A DNA stretch of 26,652 bases from an uncultured Oscillospiraceae bacterium (GCA_900539195.1 UQBC01000035.1:1-26652), one strand, 5' to 3'; shown: positions 7,569 to 15,725, counted from the stretch's first letter. Notes: a model not told the origin generated them from the sequence alone. Numbers and translations: made by a program.

Positions 7569-8132
7569 ATGAAAAGCTTTACTAAAAGAATAATGGCAGG
7601 AATTATCTGCGCTATGATCGCAGTTTCAATATGCGGTTGCTCAGGCGGAAACGCTCAGTCATCCGCAACAGAGAGCGCTGTTTCATCCGAAGCAAGTTCG
7701 ACAGCAGAAAGCAGTACAGAAGCTTCCTCTGATACAGCTCAGACTTCGGGCACAGCAGCTGAAATTACAGCTAAGATCCAGGCAGACGTCAAGTTCCCCG
7801 GTATGGCTGAAATAGGCACAGACCGCATGTCGGGCTATTATGATGTAGCAAGTGACAAGATAGAAAGCTACAGCGCATTCATTTGCGGTTCGGGTGCATA
7901 TCCGGATGAGATTGCCGTATTCCAGCTCAAGTCGGCTGACGATGTCGCTGACGTAAAGGCTATGCTTGAAAAGCGTGTTGAGGCTCAGACAGCCACATTC
8001 AAGGATTATACCCCTGATGAGATGTATAAGATAGACGGAAAGAACGTTGTTACAAGCGGAAACTATGTTGCACTTATCATCTGTGCCGATAACGCAAAGG
8101 CTATTGATGACTTCAACTCAATGGCTAAGTAA
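7569..8132 (+). CDS. DUF4358 lipoprotein
   Basis: A 187-residue predicted lipoprotein. The signal sequence ends in lipobox ICGC (lipidated Cys24), and a Ser/Thr/Glu/Ala-rich linker follows (25-65). The folded C-terminal domain (about 66-187) matches what I know of DUF4358: 'YPDEIAVFQLKSADDVADVK', an amphipathic helix with 'LEKRVEAQ', and a final strand 'GNYVALIICADNAKAI'. The biochemical function of DUF4358 is unknown. It is third in an operon of cell-surface proteins, with an AAAGGAA ribosome site. A second DUF4358-like lipoprotein is encoded at 13207-13755. Confidence 0.8.
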   Translation: MKSFTKRIMAGIICAMIAVSICGCSGGNAQSSATESAVSSEASSTAESSTEASSDTAQTSGTAAEITAKIQADVKFPGMAEIGTDRMSGYYDVASDKIESYSAFICGSGAYPDEIAVFQLKSADDVADVKAMLEKRVEAQTATFKDYTPDEMYKIDGKNVVTSGNYVALIICADNAKAIDDFNSMAK

Positions 8133-8159
8133 GAGAATTTTTGAAAGAAGGAGAGCATT

Positions 8160-8504
8160 ATGGCTATAGAGTGTCTTGTAATTACCCTTATACTTGGTGC
8201 TATAGTGTTCTCGTTTGCAAGAGCAGACAGGATACGCTGGGTGCTTGCGACAATTCCGCTCGGAATACTGCCGTTTGTAAACTGCGTGGCAAGCTTTGTA
8301 TGCACAAGCTTTTTAGGCTATGAACTTCCGAACAATGTCGCCGTTATGATACTTCTTCTTGCGGTTATGGCGTCGTGTGTATGGATCGGTATCGCTTCCG
8401 GTTTCCTGCGCACCAACCGCATGAGAATTCCGTATATATGCGTCGGCATCGGCTTCAACGTAGTTCTTGGGCTTATACTGCTCAACTTCTATATGAGTCT
8501 GTGA
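8160..8504 (+). CDS. Four-helix membrane protein, unknown function
   Basis: A 114-residue protein with four predicted membrane helices (about 3-19, 27-52, 57-81, 91-110) joined by short basic loops (RADRIR, RTNRMR). I recognise no family. AAGGAG lies 7 bp before the ATG at 8160. The gene is last in the operon of two SGNH hydrolases and a DUF4358 lipoprotein and is followed by a terminator. A membrane partner or transport role for those surface proteins is possible but speculative. Confidence 0.75.
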   Translation: MAIECLVITLILGAIVFSFARADRIRWVLATIPLGILPFVNCVASFVCTSFLGYELPNNVAVMILLLAVMASCVWIGIASGFLRTNRMRIPYICVGIGFNVVLGLILLNFYMSL

Positions 8505-8520
8505 TACAGAAAAAATTACG

Positions 8521-8555
8521 CCGCCGTGTGCTTTAAGCAAAACGGCGGTTTTTTT
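8521..8555 (+). terminator. Terminator of the SGNH operon
   Basis: CCGCCGT (8521-8527) pairs with ACGGCGG (8542-8548), with an inner TGC/GCA extension, followed by seven T residues. Confidence 0.92.
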
Positions 8556-8657
8556 GTGCGCGTGATACCGTGTTTTCATCGGTGTTTACATTCAGTCAAT
8601 TGACAAATTGTCTAAAAATGCAGTCTGATTTTTATATACTTATTCCTAAAAGACGTA

Positions 8658-8686
8658 TTGACAAACCGAGCAAGACACTATATAAT
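8658..8686 (+). promoter_or_regulatory. Consensus sigma-A promoter of nrdD
   Basis: TTGACA (8658-8663), a 17-bp spacer and TATAAT (8681-8686), a perfect consensus. Its -10 lies inside the upstream NrdR box, so NrdR binding would block it. Confidence 0.93.
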
Positions 8687-8690
8687 ATTA
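8675..8690 (+). promoter_or_regulatory. NrdR box 1
   Basis: ACACTATATAATATTA fits the left half of the NrdR-box consensus (acaCwAtATaTwGtgt) perfectly and the right half poorly. It overlaps the -10 hexamer and sits 31 bp (start to start) before box 2, the normal three-turn phasing of paired NrdR sites. Confidence 0.75.
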
Positions 8691-8705
8691 ACTGTATTTC
8701 GCTCA

Positions 8706-8721
8706 CCACTATATATTGTGG
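8706..8721 (+). promoter_or_regulatory. NrdR box 2
   Basis: CCACTATATATTGTGG matches the NrdR-box consensus at 13 of 16 positions, including the whole central CTATATATTGTG. It lies in the 5' leader of nrdD. NrdR is the ATP/dATP-sensing repressor of ribonucleotide reductase genes; its own gene is not in this window. Confidence 0.88.
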
Positions 8722-8755
8722 TATGGCGACGAATTTCAACGAGAGGGAGAAACAA

Positions 8756-11119
8756 ATGCTGACTAAAATTCAGAAGAGGGACGGACGTACAGTACCGTTC
8801 AACGTTGAGAAGATAGCTGATGCTATATATAAAGCAGCCAGAGCTGTCGGCGGTAACGATTATCAGGAAGCCACTGAAATGGCTGAGAAAGTTTGCAATT
8901 ATCTTGAGGAGAACACCGGTAAATCAGGTGAGCTTCCTACTGTAGAGGAAGTACAGGACGCTGTAGAAAAGGTACTTGTTGAGAGCGGTCATGCAAAGAC
9001 AGCCAAGGCATATATTCTTTACAGAGCAGACAGAACAAGAGTAAGAGAAATGAATACAAGCCTTATGAAGATCTATGAGGATCTTACATTCAAGGCTGCA
9101 AGAGATTGTGATATAAAGCGTGAGAACGCTAACATAGACGGCGATACCGCAATGGGTACCATGCTCAAGTACGGTTCTGAGGGTGCAAAGCAGTTCAACG
9201 AGATGTATGTACTCGCTCCCGAACATTCAAAGGCACACAGGGACGGCGATATCCATATCCACGACCTTGACTTTTTAACGCTTACCACGACCTGCTGTCA
9301 GATTGACCTTATCAAGCTGTTCAAGAACGGCTTTTCGACAGGTCACGGCTTCCTCAGAGAGCCTAATGAGATCAGCAGCTATTCTGCACTTGCCTGCATT
9401 GCTATCCAGTCAAACCAGAACGATCAGCACGGCGGACAGTCTATCCCAAACTTTGATTATTCAATGGCTGATGGTGTAAGAAAGACATATAAGCACCGCT
9501 ATGCGCAGAATATCGTAAGAGGACTTGAGCTTATCGGCGGTATCGAGGATCTGGCAACGGCGGAAGCCGATGTAAAGGCTTACACTAAGGAACTTGAGGA
9601 AGAAAAACAGCTTTGTCCCATCCTCGCTAACGATAACGGCTATCAGGACGCAGAGCGTGAATGCCTTAAAGCAATATGCCCCGATGTATCCGATGAAATA
9701 ATTGACAAGATACAGAAGTTTGCTTTGAAGCAGGCTGAGGTTGAAACCGACAGGGCCACATATCAGGCTATGGAAGCTCTTGTGCACAACCTCAACACTA
9801 TGAACAGCCGTGCGGGCGCACAGATCCCGTTCTCATCGATAAACTACGGTACAGACACCTCTCCCGAGGGCAGAATGGTAATAAAGAATGTTCTGCTTGC
9901 AACGGAGGCAGGTCTTGGTAACGGCGAAACACCTATATTCCCGATACATATCTTCAAGGTAAAGGATGGTCTTAACTACAACGAGGGCGATCCCAACTAC
10001 GACCTGTTCAAGCTTGCGTGCAGAGTATCCGCAAAGAGGTTGTTCCCGAACTTCTCATTTATAGACGCACCTTTCAATCTCCAGTATTACAAGCCCGGCG
10101 ACTATAATACGGAAATTGCATATATGGGTTGCCGTACCCGTGTAATAGGTAATGTTTACGATCCCACAAGAGAAATAGTAACAGGCAGAGGTAACCTTTC
10201 ATTTACGTCCATCAACCTGCCCAGACTCGGTATCCTTGCGGGCGGCGATATCGTCAAGTTCTTTGAAATGCTTGAGGACAGAATGAACCTTGTTATAGAT
10301 CAGCTTCTATACAGATTCAAGATACAGTCGCAGAAGAGAGTAAAGAACTATCCGTTCCTTATGGGACAGGGTATATGGATTGACTCCGAAAAGCTCAACC
10401 CCAACGATACGATAGGTGAGGTACTGAAGCACGGTACGCTTTCAGTCGGTTTTATCGGACTTGCAGAGTGCCTTAAGGCTCTTATCGGCGTTCATCACGG
10501 CGAAAGCAAGGAAGCGCAGGAGCTCGGTCTGCGTATCATCGGCAGAATGAAGGCAAGAATGGACGAGGAAAGCAAAAAGACAGGTCTTAATTTCTCAGTT
10601 CTTGCTACTCCCGCCGAGGGTCTTTCAGGCAGATTTGTAAAGATCGACCGCAAGAGATTCGGTAAAATTGAAGGCGTAACCGACAGAGAATATTACACCA
10701 ACTCGTTCCATATTCCCGTATATTTCCCGATCAATGCATTCAGAAAGATAAAGCTTGAAGCGCCTTATCACGCGCTTACACTGGCAGGTCACATCAGCTA
10801 TGTCGAGCTTGACGGCGATCCGTTACAGAACCTTGAAGCATTTGAGCAGGTCATCAGATGTATGAAGGAATCGGGTATCGGCTACGGTTCGATCAACCAC
10901 CCCGTCGACAGAGATCCCTGCTGCGGATATACCGGTATAATCGGCGATGTCTGCCCCAAGTGCGGAAGAAGCGACCACGGCGATAACACAAGATTTGAGC
11001 GTATCCGCCGTATCACAGGTTATCTTGTAGGCACTGTTGACCGATTCAATAACGGCAAGAGAGCAGAAGAGCGTGACAGAGTAAAGCATGATGTTTCTCT
11101 GGATGGTCTTGAGGACTGA
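8756..11119 (+). CDS. nrdD: Anaerobic (class III) ribonucleoside-triphosphate reductase
   Basis: A 787-residue oxygen-sensitive glycyl-radical enzyme that makes dNTPs from NTPs without oxygen. The start at 8756 is chosen for GAGGGAG (8743-8749); the reading frame extends upstream but through the promoter. Domains in order: N-terminal ATP-cone (about 3-95, 'RDGRTVPFNVEKIADAI'), then the ten-stranded barrel core with 'LACIAIQSNQNDQHGGQS', whose Cys is the likely thiyl site. A zinc site follows (Cys722, 723, 733, 736) and then the glycyl-radical loop 'RITGYLVG' (radical Gly about 755). All key elements are present. The activase gene nrdG, often adjacent, is absent here. Two NrdR boxes control the promoter. 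Confidence 0.97.
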   Translation: MLTKIQKRDGRTVPFNVEKIADAIYKAARAVGGNDYQEATEMAEKVCNYLEENTGKSGELPTVEEVQDAVEKVLVESGHAKTAKAYILYRADRTRVREMNTSLMKIYEDLTFKAARDCDIKRENANIDGDTAMGTMLKYGSEGAKQFNEMYVLAPEHSKAHRDGDIHIHDLDFLTLTTTCCQIDLIKLFKNGFSTGHGFLREPNEISSYSALACIAIQSNQNDQHGGQSIPNFDYSMADGVRKTYKHRYAQNIVRGLELIGGIEDLATAEADVKAYTKELEEEKQLCPILANDNGYQDAERECLKAICPDVSDEIIDKIQKFALKQAEVETDRATYQAMEALVHNLNTMNSRAGAQIPFSSINYGTDTSPEGRMVIKNVLLATEAGLGNGETPIFPIHIFKVKDGLNYNEGDPNYDLFKLACRVSAKRLFPNFSFIDAPFNLQYYKPGDYNTEIAYMGCRTRVIGNVYDPTREIVTGRGNLSFTSINLPRLGILAGGDIVKFFEMLEDRMNLVIDQLLYRFKIQSQKRVKNYPFLMGQGIWIDSEKLNPNDTIGEVLKHGTLSVGFIGLAECLKALIGVHHGESKEAQELGLRIIGRMKARMDEESKKTGLNFSVLATPAEGLSGRFVKIDRKRFGKIEGVTDREYYTNSFHIPVYFPINAFRKIKLEAPYHALTLAGHISYVELDGDPLQNLEAFEQVIRCMKESGIGYGSINHPVDRDPCCGYTGIIGDVCPKCGRSDHGDNTRFERIRRITGYLVGTVDRFNNGKRAEERDRVKHDVSLDGLED

Positions 11120-11136
11120 ATCTGATTGATTTACAG

Positions 11137-11166
11137 AAATCCGGCATTTTATTGCCGGATTTTTTG
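11137..11166 (+). terminator. Terminator of nrdD
   Basis: A perfect 10-bp stem AAATCCGGCA (11137-11146) / TGCCGGATTT (11153-11162), followed by T residues. Confidence 0.93.
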
Positions 11167-11176
11167 CGTTCAAGGC

Positions 11177-11205
11177 TTGAATTCGGGCACAGTTTAGTAT
11201 ATACT
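11177..11205 (+). promoter_or_regulatory. Sigma-A promoter of the SDR-GH26 operon
   Basis: TTGAAT (11177-11182), a 17-bp spacer and TATACT (11200-11205), about 90 bp before the SDR start codon. A small hairpin CGGTC/GACCG (11267-11280) lies just before the ribosome site. Confidence 0.65.
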
Positions 11206-11295
11206 TATCCATAAGGTAATAATATCAATTACAAGAAACGGAATGATTTAGAAATATACTTGTAAGCGGTCAGCCGACCGGGAAAGGAATTTTAC

Positions 11296-12066
11296 ATGAT
11301 CGCACTTATAACGGGCGCAAGCTCGGGAATCGGAAGAGAAATGGCAAAAAATCTCGCTACAAGAGGGGTAAATCTTATACTTGTCGCAAGAAGAACAGAG
11401 CGTCTGCTGGCACTCAAGGAAGAAATCGTGTATAATTGTCCCGAAATAAAGGTCAAGACAATTACAGCCGACCTTTCAAAAGAGGAGCAGTGTTTCGGGC
11501 TTTACAACAAGGTAAAGGATTATAAAATTGATTTTCTCTTTAACAATGCGGGATTCGGTCTGTACGGTCCGTTCCTTGAAACAGATCTTAAAGACGAACT
11601 TTCGATGATAAACGTCAATATAAAGGCAGTTCATATTCTGACAAAGCTGTTCCTGCGTGATTTTGCCGCAAGAAACAGCGGATATATTCTTAACACTGCT
11701 TCTGTTGCAGGCTTTATGGCAGGACCTCTGCTTGCAACATACTATGCGACAAAAAACTATGTTGTACAGCTTACCAAGGCGGTTTACGAGGAGCTTAGAA
11801 GCACAGGCAGCAGGGTAGTTATAAGTGCGCTTTGCCCCGGACCTGTAGATACCGAATTCAACAGTGTTGCAGGCGTAAAGAGCTTTGGAATACCGAGCGA
11901 GAACGAGGCTTATGTTGCGGACTATGCTATCGAGCGTCTTTTATGCGGCGATCTGCTGATAATCCCCGGCGTTACCACCAAGGCGGCTGCGGCGGGCTCG
12001 AGATTTGCTCCGACAAAATTCCTTCTCAGAACGGTAAGAACGTTACAGGAGCAAAAGAACAAGTAA
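11296..12066 (+). CDS. Short-chain dehydrogenase/reductase (SDR)
   Basis: A 256-residue classical SDR, an NAD(P)-dependent oxidoreductase. The dinucleotide-binding TGASSGIG is at residues 6-13. 'ARRTER' after the second strand (31-36) suggests NADP(H) preference. NNAG is at 83-86. The catalytic Ser is in 'NTASVAG' (Ser136) and the Y-x3-K is at Tyr149/Lys153. The downstream 'LCPGPVDTEF' stretch is also typical. It resembles the DltE/YqjQ-like group; the substrate cannot be assigned. AAAGGAA precedes the ATG. It is first in an operon with a GH26 enzyme 22 bp downstream, so a role in sugar or lipid metabolism is possible. Confidence 0.92.
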   Translation: MIALITGASSGIGREMAKNLATRGVNLILVARRTERLLALKEEIVYNCPEIKVKTITADLSKEEQCFGLYNKVKDYKIDFLFNNAGFGLYGPFLETDLKDELSMINVNIKAVHILTKLFLRDFAARNSGYILNTASVAGFMAGPLLATYYATKNYVVQLTKAVYEELRSTGSRVVISALCPGPVDTEFNSVAGVKSFGIPSENEAYVADYAIERLLCGDLLIIPGVTTKAAAAGSRFAPTKFLLRTVRTLQEQKNK

Positions 12067-12088
12067 AGATATAATGTGAGGAACTATC

Positions 12089-13210
12089 GTGTATACTACA
12101 GATTTCGAGAAACTGAAAAAACAGCTGAATTTTGAACCCGACCCGACAAGACCTGTTTCAAAGCAGGCTAGTGAAAACACCGTAAGGCTTTTTGATTATC
12201 TTAAGAGCATATACGGTAAAAAGCACCTTGCAGGTCAGCAGTATCTGCAAAGCGAAGAGGTAGAAGACCTCGTTTATTATCACCTGACAGGCAAATTACC
12301 TGCTGTCAGAGGCTATGACTTTATGGGAGTAAGCTCCTGCAAGAAAACGGACGATCAGGTAGACAGGGCTATAAAATGGGCTACTCAGTGCGGCGGCATT
12401 GTCACAATGTGCTGGCACTGGTACGCTCCGAACGATATGGACGATTATTCCAAAGGCTCATCGTTCTACTACAAGACGACAAGCTACGATCACAAGACCT
12501 GCTTCGATTTATGCAAGGGCGTAACAGAAGGCACTGCGGAATATGAATTTATTATCCGTGAGATAGATATGGTATCAGCCGAGCTTAAGCGTATGGCACA
12601 GCTTGATATACCTGTGCTGTGGCGGCCTCTGCACGAGGCAAACGGCAACTGGTTCTGGTGGGGAAACCACGATGAACAGCACCGTGAAGCGTATAAGAAG
12701 CTGTGGTATATGATTTTTGACCGTATGGAAAATTATCATAAGCTGACCAATCTTATATGGGTATGGAACGGGCAGGACAAGTGTATGGAGGTAAACCCCA
12801 ACACGTTTGACATCTGCGGCGATGATATTTACTCGGTAAAGGAATATGATCATTCATCGCAGAAAGAACGCTTCCGGTATATGGGAGAAATGGCTCACGG
12901 CAAGATGATAACCTTGTCCGAATGTGGATATATCCCCGATCCCGATGAGATGAAAAAGGACAACGCCATGTGGCTGTGGTGGCTCCCGTGGTGGGGCGAG
13001 TTTGTCTACAAGAGGGAAGGGTACAAGCCTGTTTTCGACAAAGACGGCTACACTGTGATAAACGAAAAATATATGACAGAGGACTTTATGAAGCGTGTTA
13101 TGGCTCATCCCGATGTCATCATGCGTGAGGATCTGCCGTGGTACGACAAGGATAAGCACAAGCTCCCTGATGCGCTTTCGGCAAATCTTGAGAGGATAAA
13201 AAGCAAATGA
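12089..13210 (+). CDS. Glycoside hydrolase family 26 (beta-mannanase-like), cytoplasmic
   Basis: A 373-residue GH26-type (beta/alpha)8 enzyme. It starts at GTG with TGAGGAA upstream. The acid/base Glu183 lies in 'LWRPLHEANGNWFWWG', the family signature. The nucleophile is most likely Glu278 in 'ITLSECGY'. Aromatic residues line the expected cleft ('MCWHWYAPND', 'LWWLPWWGEF'). GH26 members mostly cleave beta-1,4-mannan. There is no signal peptide, so it probably acts on imported manno-oligosaccharides rather than polymer. The stop codon overlaps the next start (ATGA). No transporter or mannoside phosphorylase is adjacent. Confidence 0.9.
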   Translation: MYTTDFEKLKKQLNFEPDPTRPVSKQASENTVRLFDYLKSIYGKKHLAGQQYLQSEEVEDLVYYHLTGKLPAVRGYDFMGVSSCKKTDDQVDRAIKWATQCGGIVTMCWHWYAPNDMDDYSKGSSFYYKTTSYDHKTCFDLCKGVTEGTAEYEFIIREIDMVSAELKRMAQLDIPVLWRPLHEANGNWFWWGNHDEQHREAYKKLWYMIFDRMENYHKLTNLIWVWNGQDKCMEVNPNTFDICGDDIYSVKEYDHSSQKERFRYMGEMAHGKMITLSECGYIPDPDEMKKDNAMWLWWLPWWGEFVYKREGYKPVFDKDGYTVINEKYMTEDFMKRVMAHPDVIMREDLPWYDKDKHKLPDALSANLERIKSK

Positions 13211-13755
13211 GAAAATCACTCGCTGTATTAATAGCTGTAATCATTGCCGCAACGCTATGCGGCTGTGCCGATGATGTTTCTTCCTCGGTACAGCAGGCGG
13301 ACAGCTCCTCCCGTTCGTCTACAAAATGGACGGTAACTAAGGTGGCTGACGATGATATTTCCTGCGAGGGTCTTGTACTCACAGCGCTTAACAGCGGCGA
13401 TTTTCCCGAAATGGTCAAAGCAACGGACAGCACGCTGCTTGATACGATAATGGATTTCAGCAAATACGGTATCACAGATTACTGCGTATATCAGCAAGCG
13501 ATAAGCGTTGAGCTGTCGGAGATAATTGCAGTGCGTGCAGATGACACAGATGGTGTGAAAGCCGCACTGCAAAGCAGGAAAGACAGCCTTATAAAGCAGT
13601 TCGGAACATATCCCGAACAGGAAAAAATCGTAAGCAGGACGGTGGTATTCCAAAAGGGCAATCTGTGCTTTCTTATAGCGTCGGAAGAGCCTGAGAAGGC
13701 AGAGAAAGCAATATCGGACAAAATCAGTGCAAACTCTGTTGATTCGGGGGATTAA
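13207..13755 (+). CDS. DUF4358-like lipoprotein
   Basis: A 182-residue predicted lipoprotein with lipobox LCGC (lipidated Cys20), a short Ser-rich linker (25-40) and a domain similar in plan to the protein at 7569-8132. 'ISVELSEIIAVRADDTDGVKAALQSRKDSLIKQF' corresponds to the strand-helix core, here cited only as residues about 98-131. 'VVFQKGNLCFLIASEEPEKA' corresponds to the C-terminal strand. Its ATG overlaps the GH26 stop by four bases and the GAGAGGA ribosome site lies inside that gene, so the two are translationally coupled. Function unknown. Confidence 0.78.
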   Translation: MRKSLAVLIAVIIAATLCGCADDVSSSVQQADSSSRSSTKWTVTKVADDDISCEGLVLTALNSGDFPEMVKATDSTLLDTIMDFSKYGITDYCVYQQAISVELSEIIAVRADDTDGVKAALQSRKDSLIKQFGTYPEQEKIVSRTVVFQKGNLCFLIASEEPEKAEKAISDKISANSVDSGD

Positions 13756-13799
13756 AAAAAGACGGCTTGAAGCAAAGTAAAAAGCAGAAATATATAATG

Positions 13800-13828
13800 A
13801 CCGCAGAACTTCTGCGGTTGCTTTTTTT
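13800..13828 (+). terminator. Terminator of the SDR-GH26-DUF4358 operon
   Basis: ACCGCAGAA (13800-13808) pairs with TTCTGCGGT (13810-13818) around the central C, followed by TTGC and seven T residues. The ACCGCAG/CTGCGGT arms recur in the two hairpins at 20438 and 20768. Confidence 0.9.
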
Positions 13829-13839
13829 CGGCTCACTAC

Positions 13840-13868
13840 TTGAAAAGCCGACAGAAAAATGCTATAAT
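13840..13868 (+). promoter_or_regulatory. Sigma-A promoter of aspS
   Basis: TTGAAA (13840-13845), a 17-bp spacer and TATAAT (13863-13868). The leader of about 72 nt contains a CAGAC/GTCTG hairpin and is too short for a T-box. Confidence 0.88.
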
Positions 13869-13946
13869 TGTAAAGGTTTATCGTCAGACGCTTATGTCTG
13901 TCGGTTGGAAATAAACGGGTAGAACCGTAGGAAAGGTATAGATTTT

Positions 13947-15725
13947 ATGTTAGACACAATGAAAGGACTTAAGCGCACACATTATTGCGGCGAGGTCGAG
14001 GGTATCGGCAGTACCGTTACCGTTGCCGGATTTGTACAGAGAGTAAGAGATAAGGGCAGCCTTATGTTCGTCGATCTGCGTGACCGCACAGGCATTGTTC
14101 AGCTTGTATTTGATGATACAACAGAGCCTGCCGTATTTGAAAAGGCAAAGCAGATAAAGAGCGAATATGTTCTTATGGCGCAGGGCCTTCTGCGTGAAAG
14201 AGAGAGCAAGAATAACGATATAAAGACTGGCAACGTTGAAATTCTCGTTACCGACCTTCGTATACTTTCGATGGCTCAGACAACGCCGTTTGAGATAGTA
14301 AACGATACAAAGACAAACGAGGAGCTTCGTCTTAAATACAGATACCTCGATCTTCGCAGAAAGAAGCTGCAGGATAACCTTATAATGCGTCACAGGATTG
14401 CAAAGACAGCCCGTGAATATTTCTACGATAACGGATTCCTTGAAATAGAAACACCTATGATGATGAAATCAACTCCTGAGGGAGCAAGAGATTATCTTGT
14501 ACCGTCAAGAGTTCACGAGGGAAAGTTCTATGCGCTTCCGCAGTCGCCCCAGATATATAAGCAGTTACTTATGATCTCTGGCTTTGACCGTTATATTCAG
14601 CTTGCGAGATGCTTCAGAGATGAGGATCTGCGTGCGGACAGACAGCCCGAATTCACACAGATAGACCTTGAAATGTCATTTATGGACGTTGATGAGATAC
14701 TTGAACTTACAGAGGGCTTCATCAAAAAGTTGATGAAGGATGTGCTTGATGTTGATATTACAACTCCGCTCCCCAGACTGACATATAACGACGCTATGTC
14801 ACGTTACGGCTCGGATAAGCCTGATACACGCTTCGGTATGGAGATACAGGATCTGTCCGATATTGTAAAGGATACAGAGTTTTCGGTATTTTCTTCGGCT
14901 ATTGCCACAGGCGGCAGTGTAAGAGCGATCGTTGCAAAGAATGCCGCAGGTGTTCTTACAAGAAAAGAAATAGACAAGCTGACCGAGTTCTCTAAGGGAA
15001 TCGGCGCAAAGGGTCTTGCTTATATCCGCTGGCACGATGACGCACCGAACTGCTCGTTTGCAAAATTCCTCAAAGAGGGCGAGCTTGACGCTATCCTTTC
15101 GCACCTCGGCTGTGAAAAGGGAGATGTAGTGCTTATCGTTGCGGACAAGAACAAGGTTACGCTCCCCGTACTCGGCGCTCTGCGTCTTAAGGTCGGCAAG
15201 CAGATAGGTATTGTACCCGACAGCGGATACAACTTCTTATGGATTACCGAGTTCCCGTTCTTTGAGTGGGACGATGAGTCGGAAAGCTGGCTTGCTATGC
15301 ACCACCCATTCACGATGCCTATGGAAGAGTGCCTTGAATACCTTGACACCGACAAGGGCAAGGTAAGAGCAAAGGCTTACGACCTGGTTCTTAACGGCAT
15401 TGAGCTTTGCAGTGGTTCTATCCGTATAACCGACCCTGAGCTTCAGGAGAGAATGTTCAGACTGCTCGGTCTTACCGATAAGGAGATTGAAGAAAAGTTC
15501 GGCTTCCTTGTTGACGCATACAAGTATGCCGCACCTCCGCACGGTGGTCTTGGTATAGGTCTTGACAGGCTTTCGATGCTCCTTTGCGGTGCAGACAGCC
15601 TGAGAGATGTAGTTGCTTTCCCGAAGGTAAAGGACGCAAGCGAGCTTATGTCGCAGTGCCCGTCAGTAGTTGACGATAAGCAGCTTGAGGAGCTTCATAT
15701 AAGAACTGTGGTTTCGGAAGAATAA
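13947..15725 (+). CDS. aspS: Aspartyl-tRNA synthetase
   Basis: A 592-residue bacterial-type class II synthetase that charges tRNA-Asp. An N-terminal OB-fold anticodon domain (about 1-110) is followed by the catalytic core. Motif 2 is 'FRDEDLRADRQPEFTQID' (about 223-240). The GAD insertion domain typical of bacterial AspRS lies mid-protein (about 300-420). Motif 3 is 'GLGIGLDRLSMLL' (about 533-545). Full length for the family. The anticodon-domain position that is usually Leu (discriminating) or His (non-discriminating) appears to be Lys36 ('VRDKGS'); this alignment is from memory. Single-gene unit with its own promoter and terminator. Confidence 0.98.
   Translation: MLDTMKGLKRTHYCGEVEGIGSTVTVAGFVQRVRDKGSLMFVDLRDRTGIVQLVFDDTTEPAVFEKAKQIKSEYVLMAQGLLRERESKNNDIKTGNVEILVTDLRILSMAQTTPFEIVNDTKTNEELRLKYRYLDLRRKKLQDNLIMRHRIAKTAREYFYDNGFLEIETPMMMKSTPEGARDYLVPSRVHEGKFYALPQSPQIYKQLLMISGFDRYIQLARCFRDEDLRADRQPEFTQIDLEMSFMDVDEILELTEGFIKKLMKDVLDVDITTPLPRLTYNDAMSRYGSDKPDTRFGMEIQDLSDIVKDTEFSVFSSAIATGGSVRAIVAKNAAGVLTRKEIDKLTEFSKGIGAKGLAYIRWHDDAPNCSFAKFLKEGELDAILSHLGCEKGDVVLIVADKNKVTLPVLGALRLKVGKQIGIVPDSGYNFLWITEFPFFEWDDESESWLAMHHPFTMPMEECLEYLDTDKGKVRAKAYDLVLNGIELCSGSIRITDPELQERMFRLLGLTDKEIEEKFGFLVDAYKYAAPPHGGLGIGLDRLSMLLCGADSLRDVVAFPKVKDASELMSQCPSVVDDKQLEELHIRTVVSEE

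Noticed and set aside
8570..8755. Upstream extension of nrdD, including an ATG at 8723
   Set aside because: The extension runs through the consensus promoter and NrdR boxes. The ATG at 8756 has GAGGGAG at good spacing and starts the known ATP-cone sequence.
13869..13946. T-box riboswitch in the aspS leader, prompted by GGGTAGAACCG near 13918
   Set aside because: The leader is only about 72 nt, lacks a specifier stem and antiterminator/terminator pair, and the motif departs from the T-box consensus.
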